24,664 nt of DNA from DAOPXV01 sp035352535 (GTDB lineage: Bacteria > Muiribacteriota > UBA9980), in the NCBI GenBank assembly GCA_964545075.1, contig CAZJFS010000055.1, forward strand, positions 1 through 24,664. The letters run 5' to 3'. A program made the position numbers and the translations under genes. How positions within the stretch are numbered: the first letter of the stretch is position 1; the number at the start of each line of letters is the position of its first letter. Of this stretch, positions 15,017 to 22,894 are shown one piece after another. The notes under the pieces are model-generated. The model was not told where the DNA came from and did no database searches. It saw only the letters and a list, made by a program, of their open reading frames with translations.

Positions 15017-18000
15017 AACGATAAAATTACTTCTGGTCGAAGATAATCCGATGGACGCGAGAATGATAAAAACAATACTCGCGAAAGCCTCGCACGATTT
15101 TTCGTTCGAAATAATTCTCGCAGAAACCCTTTTAAGCGCGCAAGAACAAATATGCGCAACGGAATTCGACCTTATACTGCTGGACCTTTCGCTTCCTGAT
15201 GAAACCGGCCTAATTACGCTTTTCAAAATACTCGAACACGCAAAAGGCGTACCTATAATAGTTTTAACCGTGATCGAGGACGAAACAATCGGTATAAAAG
15301 CAGTTCAGGCCGGCGCGCAAGATTATCTGGTCAAAGGTCAGGTCAGCAACAAGATGCTTCTGCGCTCTATTCGTTATGCGACAGAGCGTTATTCCCTCAT
15401 CAAGCAGCTTGAAAAATCCAGAAAAATCGAGGTCGAGATCAGCGAAGAAAAGTTCCGCCATATCTATTACAACTCGCCCGTCATGATATATTCCTTCGAC
15501 GATGAATGCAACATTTCCGACGTCAATCTTAAATGGCTTGAAATAACCGGTTACTCAAAAGAAGAAACCATAGGGCGCAGGATGGATTTTCTCATTAAGG
15601 AAGACATGCAGCTCGTTTCATCCTCCGCGGTCATACCCGAATTTTCCAGAAATGGTTACATAAAAGGGTTCCCCTGCCAATACATAAAAAAAGACGGCGG
15701 AATCGTGGACATAATATTGGACTGCATTCTCACCAGGACGCCTTCCGGAAAAATGATGGGACTTTCGGTCGCCCAGGACATTACCGAGCGCGTAAAAATA
15801 GAACGCGAGCTTCGGAAAACGCAGGAACAACTCGAAAGCCGCGTCCTTGAAAGAACGAGTGAACTTGAAAACGCCAATCGAGAACTGCAGCTTGAGATCA
15901 GCGAAAGAAAGCGATTCGCGGAGGCCCTCAAACAGGCCAAGGAATACGCCGAATTAATATACCGGGTGACGCCGAGCGCGATTTTTACCATCGACCGCGA
16001 ATTAAACCTGACCAGCTGGAACAATAAGGCCGCCGAACTCACCGGATACTCCGCCGGAGAAGTAATCGGCCAAAAATGTTTCATTCTCTGCCTTGAAAAA
16101 TGTTCCCATAAATTTGAAGACTACAGCAACAATATCTGCGCTTCGACTAAAGAAACGGTGATCGTGACCAAAAGCGGAAAGCTGAGGACCATACTTAAAA
16201 ACACCGACCTTTTAAAAGACACGGACGGAAATATTATCGGCGGAATCGAAAGTTTCGAGGACATTACCGAAAGAAAAACGAATGAAGAGCAACTGAGAAA
16301 ACTTTCATACGCCATCGAACAAAGTCCGATAGCCGTGGTAATAACGAACATAGGCGGAATAATCGAATACGTCAACCCGAAATTCACCTCCATAACCGGC
16401 TATAAGCCTGAAGAGGTGATCGGCCGGACGCCAAGGATCTTAAGTTCGGGAAAAACGCCGCGCGAAACGTATAACGAATTATGGAAAAGCATCAGAGAAG
16501 GCCGCTTGTGGCATGGAGAAATATACAACAAAAAGAAGAACGGCGATCACTATTGGGAACTCGCGACAATATCCCCCATAAAAAATGCCGCCGGAGAAAT
16601 AACGCACTTTCTTGCCGTCGAAGAAGATATAACGGAGCGAAAAAAATTTGAATTCGAACTCCGCGAGGCAAAAATTCTCGCGGATAACGCCAATAAAGCC
16701 AAGAGCGAATTTCTGGCGAACATAAGCCACGAAATAAGGACCCCGCTCAACGGCATAATCGGTTTTACCGATCTGCTTTCTAACACCCAGCTTGCGAACG
16801 AACAAATGGATTACGTTAAAACCATAAGAAACAGCGGCATTGTGCTTTTAAATCTCATAAACGAGATACTTGATTTTTCAAAGATAGAAGCTGGCCAGAC
16901 CGAACTTGAAAGTATTTGCTTCGACATCGAAATGGCCGCTTATGAAGTCTGTGAAATGATAAGTTTCATAACTATCAATAAACCCATAGAGATACTGTGC
17001 AACATGGACGAAAGAGTTCCTGGTTTTGTCATGGGCGATGTGATCAGGTTCAAGCAGGTAATAACCAATCTTATGAGCAACGCCGCGAAATTCACGGAAA
17101 AAGGTGAAATAGAACTCATTCTCAACGTCGAAGACGAAGACCCAGAAAAAATAAAGATACACGGAATAGTCCGCGACACCGGCATAGGAATATCGTCTCA
17201 AAAGATAGAACTGATATTTGAAGCTTTCAAGCAGGCGGACGGTTCCATAACGAGAAAATACGGCGGATCAGGTCTCGGCCTTTCCATCTGCAAAAAACTT
17301 GTAACGCTTATGAACGGCGAGATATGGGTACAATCGCCGGTCACGGGCGGCGGAAGCATATTCCACTTCACGCTGTGGCTGAAAAAGGCCGAACAACAGG
17401 CCGAAACTTTCAAGACACCTGAAAAGCTCGAAAATCGCAAGGTTCTTGTTGCCGACGATAGCGATGCCAGCCGTGAAATGCTCCAAAGAATCATCGGCGC
17501 CGGAAGTTTAAAATCAACCGGGGTCGCCAGCGCGAGCGAAGCGTTAAACGAGCTCGAAGCGGCATATGCAAAAGGCGAACCCTATGAAATGGCTATTTTA
17601 GACATACAAATGCCAAATACAGATGGTTACAGCCTCGCCAGAAGGATCAGAAGCTCGAATATAGAGCAAATCAGAAACATTCCACTTCTCGCCTTCTCTT
17701 CGCTGGTATATAAAGATATTAAAAAATTCATAGAAGCGGACTTCAACGGCTTCCTGCCGAAACCCGTAAGGCGTCAGAAAACGCTCGAAATAATATGTAA
17801 GATATTCCAGGAGATCATGGATTCCAAGTTCACAAAAAATGATGCGGCCAAAAACATCAAAAAAGAAGAAGTGCTTCATATCGGCTACAAGATCAAGGTT
17901 CTTCTGGTCGAGGACCATCCAGTAAATCAGAAACTCGTCAAAATAATGCTGGCCTCGCAAGGCTATCAGGTGGATGTCGCCAATAACGGCGAGGAGGCTT

Positions 18001-18377
18001 TGGAGCTGTACAAAAAATCGCTCACGGCTTCGCCGTACGACCTTATATTCATGGATATACAGATGCCCATAATGGACGGTTATACCGCATCGTTAAAGAT
18101 CAGGGAATTCGAGGAGCGGCATTTTAAATTTCAACAGCAGAACCTCATACTCCATTACACCGAAAACCCCGAAAAATTCAGCGATAAAAATATATATGAC
18201 GTCGTTTTAAACAAGATGAAAATGAAAAAAGTGCCTATAATATCGATGACCGCCAACGCCATAAAAGGAGACCGTGAAAAATGTATCGAGGCTGGGATGG
18301 ACGATTATATAGCCAAGCCGGTTAAAAATGAAACGATCATCAGCATGATAGAAAAATGGGTGCTTAACCCCAAATAA
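15006..18377 (+). CDS. Large hybrid histidine kinase (REC-PAS3-HisKA-HATPase-REC2)
   Basis: A soluble kinase of 1123 residues from ATG 15006. Longer starts at TTG 14985 or ATG 14997 have no better ribosome site. Order: N-terminal receiver (Asp60 in LLDLSLPDETG), PAS1 (about 150-265), coiled coil (about 270-315), PAS2 (about 320-430), PAS3 (about 430-555), HisKA with His575 in ISHEIRTPLNG, ATPase (LMSNAAKFTEKG; RDTGIGIS; GGSGLGLSI), receiver 2 (Asp866 in AILDIQMPNTDGY) and receiver 3 (Asp1017 in IFMDIQMPIMDGY). All three receivers keep the acidic pair and the C-terminal Lys (KG, KP, KP). PAS2 holds four cysteines (C358, C362, C366, C378). Receiver 3 carries about 35 extra residues (about 1037-1075) before its fourth strand. 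The front receiver suggests the kinase itself is controlled by phosphorylation from a partner. Confidence 0.93.
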   Translation: MNNKTIKLLLVEDNPMDARMIKTILAKASHDFSFEIILAETLLSAQEQICATEFDLILLDLSLPDETGLITLFKILEHAKGVPIIVLTVIEDETIGIKAVQAGAQDYLVKGQVSNKMLLRSIRYATERYSLIKQLEKSRKIEVEISEEKFRHIYYNSPVMIYSFDDECNISDVNLKWLEITGYSKEETIGRRMDFLIKEDMQLVSSSAVIPEFSRNGYIKGFPCQYIKKDGGIVDIILDCILTRTPSGKMMGLSVAQDITERVKIERELRKTQEQLESRVLERTSELENANRELQLEISERKRFAEALKQAKEYAELIYRVTPSAIFTIDRELNLTSWNNKAAELTGYSAGEVIGQKCFILCLEKCSHKFEDYSNNICASTKETVIVTKSGKLRTILKNTDLLKDTDGNIIGGIESFEDITERKTNEEQLRKLSYAIEQSPIAVVITNIGGIIEYVNPKFTSITGYKPEEVIGRTPRILSSGKTPRETYNELWKSIREGRLWHGEIYNKKKNGDHYWELATISPIKNAAGEITHFLAVEEDITERKKFEFELREAKILADNANKAKSEFLANISHEIRTPLNGIIGFTDLLSNTQLANEQMDYVKTIRNSGIVLLNLINEILDFSKIEAGQTELESICFDIEMAAYEVCEMISFITINKPIEILCNMDERVPGFVMGDVIRFKQVITNLMSNAAKFTEKGEIELILNVEDEDPEKIKIHGIVRDTGIGISSQKIELIFEAFKQADGSITRKYGGSGLGLSICKKLVTLMNGEIWVQSPVTGGGSIFHFTLWLKKAEQQAETFKTPEKLENRKVLVADDSDASREMLQRIIGAGSLKSTGVASASEALNELEAAYAKGEPYEMAILDIQMPNTDGYSLARRIRSSNIEQIRNIPLLAFSSLVYKDIKKFIEADFNGFLPKPVRRQKTLEIICKIFQEIMDSKFTKNDAAKNIKKEEVLHIGYKIKVLLVEDHPVNQKLVKIMLASQGYQVDVANNGEEALELYKKSLTASPYDLIFMDIQMPIMDGYTASLKIREFEERHFKFQQQNLILHYTENPEKFSDKNIYDVVLNKMKMKKVPIISMTANAIKGDREKCIEAGMDDYIAKPVKNETIISMIEKWVLNPK

Positions 18378-18394
18378 TCCCGGAGGCTTTGAAA

Positions 18395-18727
18395 ATGGAT
18401 TTTATAAAACTCTCTCAATCCTTAGGTATAGACATCGACATGACTTTGCTGCTCATCGATACCTGGATCGAATCCTTGAACGAGGACGTCATGATTTTAG
18501 ACGCCGAAATTTCAGGCGGGAATTTGGAAAACGTTATCGCCAGCGCACATAAGATAAAAGGAGCTTCGGCGCAGCTTATGATCGACGACGCCGCGGCGAT
18601 AGCCAGGGAAATAGAAATGAAAGCTAAAGCGGGAAGCCTGGAAGGACTTGAAAACGGTATAACCCTGCTTTTAAATATGCGAGATGAAATTATCGAATCG
18701 AAAGAAACATTCTTAAAGACAAAATAA
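18395..18727 (+). CDS. Free-standing Hpt phosphotransfer protein
   Basis: A 110-residue all-helical protein with the Hpt signature SAHKIKGASAQL and the phosphorylatable His52. ATG 18395 is preferred over TTG 18389 because GGAGG (18382-18386) lies eight bases before the ATG but only two before the TTG. It sits between two kinases that end in receivers but lack an Hpt (10656 and 15006) and a single receiver protein, 17 bases after one gene and 19 before the next. The likely role is to carry phosphate from the kinases' receivers to the response regulator at 18747. The 30 C-terminal residues are helical and charged. Function in phosphotransfer is secure for the family; the partners are inferred from adjacency. 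Confidence 0.9.
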   Translation: MDFIKLSQSLGIDIDMTLLLIDTWIESLNEDVMILDAEISGGNLENVIASAHKIKGASAQLMIDDAAAIAREIEMKAKAGSLEGLENGITLLLNMRDEIIESKETFLKTK

Positions 18728-18746
18728 ATAACTTAAGGTGATGTAA

Positions 18747-19124
18747 ATGAAAAAAATTTATATATGCGAAGACGAAGGGCCCATCGCCAAACTGATAAGT
18801 TTGAAACTTAAGAACGAAGGCTATCAAACCACGACTTTCAGCAATGGAGAATCGCTTAAAGATAGTTTGAATGTTGAAAAAACAGACCTTGTCCTTCCGG
18901 ATCTTATTCTTTTAGACGTAATGATGCCGGGCCTCGACGGAATAACGATACTCAAAATGATGAAAAAAGACGAAAAATTAAAAGACATCAAAGTTATAAT
19001 GCTCACAGCGCTAAGCAGGGAAAGCGATATCGTTTCATGCCTCGACATGGGCGCCGACGATTATATCACGAAACCGTTTTCACCGTCCGAACTTTCCAGC
19101 AGGATAAAAAAATTATTAAAATGA
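18747..19124 (+). CDS. Single-domain response regulator
   Basis: A 125-residue receiver with no output domain, of CheY/Spo0F type. It shows the acidic cluster E8-D9-E10 (CEDEG), phosphoacceptor Asp57 in LILLDVMMPGLDG, Thr in MLTA, and Lys in ITKPFSP. A small insert around residues 43-52 (VEKTDLVLPD) slightly lengthens the loop before the phosphorylation strand. AAGGTGATG precedes the ATG. Lying directly after the Hpt gene and 12 bases before the HEAT-repeat gene, it is the natural terminal acceptor of the phosphorelay. Without a DNA-binding domain it should act by protein contact; the HEAT protein next door is the obvious candidate partner (inference). Confidence 0.93.
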   Translation: MKKIYICEDEGPIAKLISLKLKNEGYQTTTFSNGESLKDSLNVEKTDLVLPDLILLDVMMPGLDGITILKMMKKDEKLKDIKVIMLTALSRESDIVSCLDMGADDYITKPFSPSELSSRIKKLLK

Positions 19125-19136
19125 AGCGGATAAAAC

Positions 19137-20297
19137 ATGCATAAATTCGATCTCATAACTTTTCTTATCGTCATAAACACCGGGTTTGTTATATTTACGG
19201 CTTTTTTGTTCATATACATAATAGCTCAAAAATATATATCAAACTTTTTAGAGGAAAAAAAGAAGAAATTTCTCGTTAAACTCGAGAACGCTTTTCTCAA
19301 GCTGATAATTGAAAATGACGAATCCGAAATAAAAATAATCATAACGAATCTCTCCAGAAACGAATTTGAGCATTTCGTCGAATTTTTTTCAGTGTATATA
19401 AGCAGCATAAAAAGCGAAGACCTGAAAAAAATAACCCAAATAATATTAAAAGACAATATTTTCGAAAAAATTTGCGCCTTGACGAAATCCAAGGACATAG
19501 GCATAAGGCTTTATTCGATATACAGCCTCGGCCTTTTAAAAATTTCCGAAAGCGCGACTTATTTAAGGGCGGCGATGAAGGACGAAAACCCTCTTATAAA
19601 AATAATCGCGGCCAGTTCCATAGCTCGAATAAAAGACCTTTCATATATAGACGAAGTTTTATATTTGCTCGCGGATCAAAAACTTTTAACGTTTCACAGA
19701 ATGGCTGAAATACTCTGGGAATATGGTGATGAATCATGCCCACGCCTTCTGGAAATATTGAAAAAAAACATCGAGAAAAAAAAAGTACACGAAAATTCGA
19801 CGATAATACCTGTAATTTTAAAACTTCTCGGCCACTGGAAATATATGGAAGCGGCTCCCGTTATAGCCGAGCTTTTGTGCCCTTTTTACGAAAACTGCAT
19901 CGTCAATCACGAGGAAATAAAACATTGCCCGGCCCTGGCGCCAAAAAATATCACGGATATGTATGTCATAAAATCCGCCGTCGAAGCTCTAGGAAAAATG
20001 ATGTACACGAACGCGGCCCGCTGCATATACCAATACACTTATTCCGACCATTCGGACGTAAAGATAAACTGCATAAACGCCTTCGCGGAACTTCAGGACG
20101 GCGATAAATTTCCCAGAATGAAGGAACTTTTGTCGGACGACGACTGGAACGTCAGATATGCTTCGGCATGCGCCCTTTATAAAATGGGATATAATCTTCA
20201 GCAATTCCTTTTCGAGCCGCAACCGGAAAACAAGGTTTTTGAAAGGGCCTGCCGCACGGTAGTACACGTACTTACTGAAAGGACGATAGCGTCTTAA
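19137..20297 (+). CDS. Membrane-anchored HEAT-repeat protein
   Basis: A 386-residue protein with one N-terminal membrane helix (about 6-29), a basic KKKK stretch at 40-44 and a long alpha-helical cytoplasmic part. HEAT-type helix pairs are clear at residues about 115-190 (IGIRLYSIYSLGLLKISESA; NPLIKIIAASSIARIKDLS) and again at about 285-355 (SDVKINCINAFAELQDGDKF; DWNVRYASACALYKMG). Between them is a Cys/His-rich segment (C248, C254, H258, H263, C264) that could bind a metal. HEAT arrays are protein-docking scaffolds. Its stop is one base before the glycosyltransferase start, so the two are probably translated together and may form a complex. It could relay the phosphorylation state of the adjacent response regulator to the glycosyltransferase; this is inference. 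Confidence 0.85.
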   Translation: MHKFDLITFLIVINTGFVIFTAFLFIYIIAQKYISNFLEEKKKKFLVKLENAFLKLIIENDESEIKIIITNLSRNEFEHFVEFFSVYISSIKSEDLKKITQIILKDNIFEKICALTKSKDIGIRLYSIYSLGLLKISESATYLRAAMKDENPLIKIIAASSIARIKDLSYIDEVLYLLADQKLLTFHRMAEILWEYGDESCPRLLEILKKNIEKKKVHENSTIIPVILKLLGHWKYMEAAPVIAELLCPFYENCIVNHEEIKHCPALAPKNITDMYVIKSAVEALGKMMYTNAARCIYQYTYSDHSDVKINCINAFAELQDGDKFPRMKELLSDDDWNVRYASACALYKMGYNLQQFLFEPQPENKVFERACRTVVHVLTERTIAS

Positions 20298-20298
20298 A

Positions 20299-21717
20299 AT
20301 GGAAAATTTAACTTATTATATTTTTTTAATTTTATATTTTTACAACTACTTTATGGTTTTTTATTTCATAATGATAAACTTCATATATATCCTGCTCAAT
20401 TTCATGTCGTTTTTTGAGATACGCGAATATGTCAGAACGACGAAGATATTAAAACCCGAAATAATGTTCCGCTCGAATTTCTTCATTCCAATATCCATAA
20501 TAGTTCCGGCGTATAACGAAAGCGGCAATATCGTCGAAAGCATAAAATCACTTCTGCAGCTGCATTATCCCGAATACGAAATAATAATCGTCAACGACGG
20601 ATCAAAAGACAATACGCTGGACGTGATCAAAAACGCATATAAAATGGCCGAAGTTTTTTTTGAACCGGGAAGCGATCTTCCCAATAAAGGCATTAACGGA
20701 GTGTTCATATCCACGCTTTATAAAAATCTCATTTTAATAGACAAGATCAACGGCGGAAAGGCGGACGCTTTGAACGCCGGAATAAATTATTCAAAACACC
20801 CATATTTCTGTGGACTCGACGCCGATTCAATACTTGAAAGCAAAAGCCTTCTTAAAATATCACGGCCATTCATCGAGGATCCCGAGATACTCGCGGTCGG
20901 AGGCATTATCAGAATCGTGAACGGCTGCACCGTAAAAGCGGGCGAAGTAATATCGGTAGAACTGCCTAAAAGCCCTCTGGCGAATTTTCAGATAGTCGAA
21001 TATCTGAGGGCGTTCCTGTTCGGAAGAACCGGCTGGAGCGCCATAAATGCCATGTTAATAATTTCAGGCGCGTTCGGCATCTTTAAAAAGAAGGAAATCA
21101 TCGCCATCGGCGGCTACCGAACGGACACGGTCGGCGAGGATATGGAACTCATAGTCCGGCTCCACAACCATTACAAGCCTCAAAAAAGAATGAAAATAAA
21201 ATTCGTCCCGGACCCCGTCTGCTACACCGAAGTACCCGAAAATCTTTCCACGCTATACAGGCAACGCAACAGGTGGCAGCGCGGACTTATCGACAGCCTT
21301 CTTTTAAACAGGAATATGCTTTTCAATCCCCGTTACGGAAGCGTAGGGCTTATCGCGATGCCGTTCTTTTTCATATTCGAGATGCTCGGCCCGGTCGTCG
21401 AATTCACGGGATATCTGGTTTTTGCTTTATCTTATTATCTGGAAATAGTGGATTATAAATTCGCATTGTTATTTTTGACGGCTTCAATCTCGCTTGGAAT
21501 AATTTTATCGGTAAGTTCGATCCTGCTCGAAGAGATATCATTTAAAAAATATCCGAAAATTTCTCAGGTCATCTGGCTTTTCTTTTATTCGATAATCGAA
21601 AACTTCGGATACAGGCAGTTGAACACGTATTTCAGATTCAGGGGCACGATAGACTATATCCTGGGCAGTAAGCACTGGGGCGAAATGAAGCGTAAAGGCT
21701 TTAAAAGGAGCAAGTAA
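20299..21717 (+). CDS. Processive-type family 2 membrane glycosyltransferase
   Basis: A 472-residue inner-membrane GT-A enzyme of the PgaC/cellulose-synthase/hyaluronan-synthase style. One or two hydrophobic segments (about 5-40) precede the catalytic domain (about 62-340). Its motifs are IIVPAYNES, Asp100 in IVNDGSKDN, KINGGKADALNAG, D174-A-D176, Asp281 in GEDMEL, and QRNRW at 322-326, matching the QxxRW of processive enzymes. Three or four membrane helices follow (about 353-445). It likely polymerises a sugar from a nucleotide donor at the cytoplasmic face and exports the chain; the sugar is not predictable. No PilZ, deacetylase or outer-membrane porin gene is adjacent. The N-terminal helices and upstream end are A+T-rich. 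The one-base gap to the HEAT gene implies joint control. Confidence 0.9.
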   Translation: MENLTYYIFLILYFYNYFMVFYFIMINFIYILLNFMSFFEIREYVRTTKILKPEIMFRSNFFIPISIIVPAYNESGNIVESIKSLLQLHYPEYEIIIVNDGSKDNTLDVIKNAYKMAEVFFEPGSDLPNKGINGVFISTLYKNLILIDKINGGKADALNAGINYSKHPYFCGLDADSILESKSLLKISRPFIEDPEILAVGGIIRIVNGCTVKAGEVISVELPKSPLANFQIVEYLRAFLFGRTGWSAINAMLIISGAFGIFKKKEIIAIGGYRTDTVGEDMELIVRLHNHYKPQKRMKIKFVPDPVCYTEVPENLSTLYRQRNRWQRGLIDSLLLNRNMLFNPRYGSVGLIAMPFFFIFEMLGPVVEFTGYLVFALSYYLEIVDYKFALLFLTASISLGIILSVSSILLEEISFKKYPKISQVIWLFFYSIIENFGYRQLNTYFRFRGTIDYILGSKHWGEMKRKGFKRSK

Positions 21718-21721
21718 AAAA

Positions 21722-22792
21722 ATGGAAAAAGTAAAAGCGGTAGTTTTAATGTCCGGCGGGCTCGATTCAATGCTCACCGCGAAACTGCTTGAAAATTTGG
21801 GCATAGAAGTTCACGCGATAAATTTTTATACCGGGTTTTGTATCGTCGAGCAGCGCAGGCGCGTCGACGGCACGCATTCTTCATCAAGCAATAAAAAGCT
21901 CGAAAATCAGGCTTTAAAAGCCGGGGCGGAGATAGAGATACCCGTAGAGATAGTCGATATATCGAAAGAATATCTCGACATAGTCACGAAACCCAAACAC
22001 GGCTATGGCTCGAACGTCAATCCCTGCATAGACTGCAGAATTCACATGCTCAAAGAGGCTCATAAATATATGCTGAAGATCGGGGCGAAATTTCTCGCGA
22101 CGGGAGAAGTCGTGGGCCAGAGGCCGATGTCGCAGCACAAAAACACCATGCGCATGATCGAAAAGGAAGCCGGCGTGGCCGGTCTCGTTTTAAGGCCGCT
22201 TTCAGCCAAAATCCTCGAACCTACGTTAGCCGAAACAGAGGGCTATGTAAAGCGCGAATCGTTATACGGCATATATGGGCGAGGGCGGAACCCTCAGCTG
22301 AAGCTGGCGAAGCAATTAGCCCTTGGGGAATTTCCCAATCCTGGCGGCGGGTGCTGTTTCCTGACCGACCAGACCTACGCCGTGCGGTTCCGCGACCTTA
22401 TGGACCACCGGGAAACCCGAACGTTAACTATGGAAGACGTCGTACGTTTAAGGCTTGGAAGGCAGTTCCGCATTAAACCGGAGTTTAAAATAATCGTAGG
22501 GCGGAATGAACAGGAAAACGATCTTATAGAAAAATACGCTGAAACCGGCATGGCCGTCGTAATGGCGACGGTTGAAAAAGGGCCGGTAGCGTTAGTGGAA
22601 GGCAAATTCACCGAATCCGACCTGGCGCTCGCGGCTTCCATCGCCGCCGGATACGGCAAGGGCAAGAATCTTGAAAGCGTCGAATTTTCCGTCAGGATCG
22701 ACGGAACGGAAAAGATCATCAGCGTAAAACCGGAGCCGATCGAAAAATTCAGACAGTATTTAATCCAGCATTATACCGAAAACAATGTCTAA
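21722..22792 (+). CDS. PP-loop tRNA-thiolase-like ATPase (MnmA/ThiI-related)
   Basis: A 356-residue soluble enzyme. The adenylating PP-loop is SGGLDS (S11-S16). Conserved cysteines follow in NPCIDC (C102, C105) and GGGCC (C211, C212). This Cys layout resembles MnmA/ThiI-like PP-loop proteins thought to adenylate tRNA uridine and insert sulfur, some using an iron-sulfur cluster held by three cysteines. The sequence lacks the THUMP domain of classical ThiI, and the C-terminal ~90 residues are a small separate beta domain. AAAGGAG precedes the ATG, four bases after the glycosyltransferase stop, so it belongs to the same transcript although its function is unrelated to signalling. The exact base modified (s4U8, s2U34 or other) cannot be assigned from sequence. 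Confidence 0.8.
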   Translation: MEKVKAVVLMSGGLDSMLTAKLLENLGIEVHAINFYTGFCIVEQRRRVDGTHSSSSNKKLENQALKAGAEIEIPVEIVDISKEYLDIVTKPKHGYGSNVNPCIDCRIHMLKEAHKYMLKIGAKFLATGEVVGQRPMSQHKNTMRMIEKEAGVAGLVLRPLSAKILEPTLAETEGYVKRESLYGIYGRGRNPQLKLAKQLALGEFPNPGGGCCFLTDQTYAVRFRDLMDHRETRTLTMEDVVRLRLGRQFRIKPEFKIIVGRNEQENDLIEKYAETGMAVVMATVEKGPVALVEGKFTESDLALAASIAAGYGKGKNLESVEFSVRIDGTEKIISVKPEPIEKFRQYLIQHYTENNV

Positions 22793-22819
22793 AGGAAATA
22801 TTCACCGCACTCTATAAAA

Positions 22820-22870
22820 AACAAGGCCGCCATTTCAATATTAAAGCGAAAGACGGCCCTGTTTTGTTTT
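22820..22870. terminator. Bidirectional intrinsic terminator
   Basis: AGGCCG (22824-22829) pairs with CGGCC (22854-22858), and an inner TTTC/GAAA stem extends the hairpin. On the plus strand it is followed by TGTTTTGTTTT, ending the long operon. On the minus strand the same stem is followed by TTGTTTTTT, ending the ankyrin gene. It sits between two convergent genes. Confidence 0.7.
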
Positions 22871-22894
22871 ATATAAAGTTTTAACCCGGCCTCA

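Noticed and set aside
18389..18394. TTG start two codons upstream for the Hpt protein
   Set aside because: Only two bases from the GGAGG; ATG 18395 is at normal spacing.
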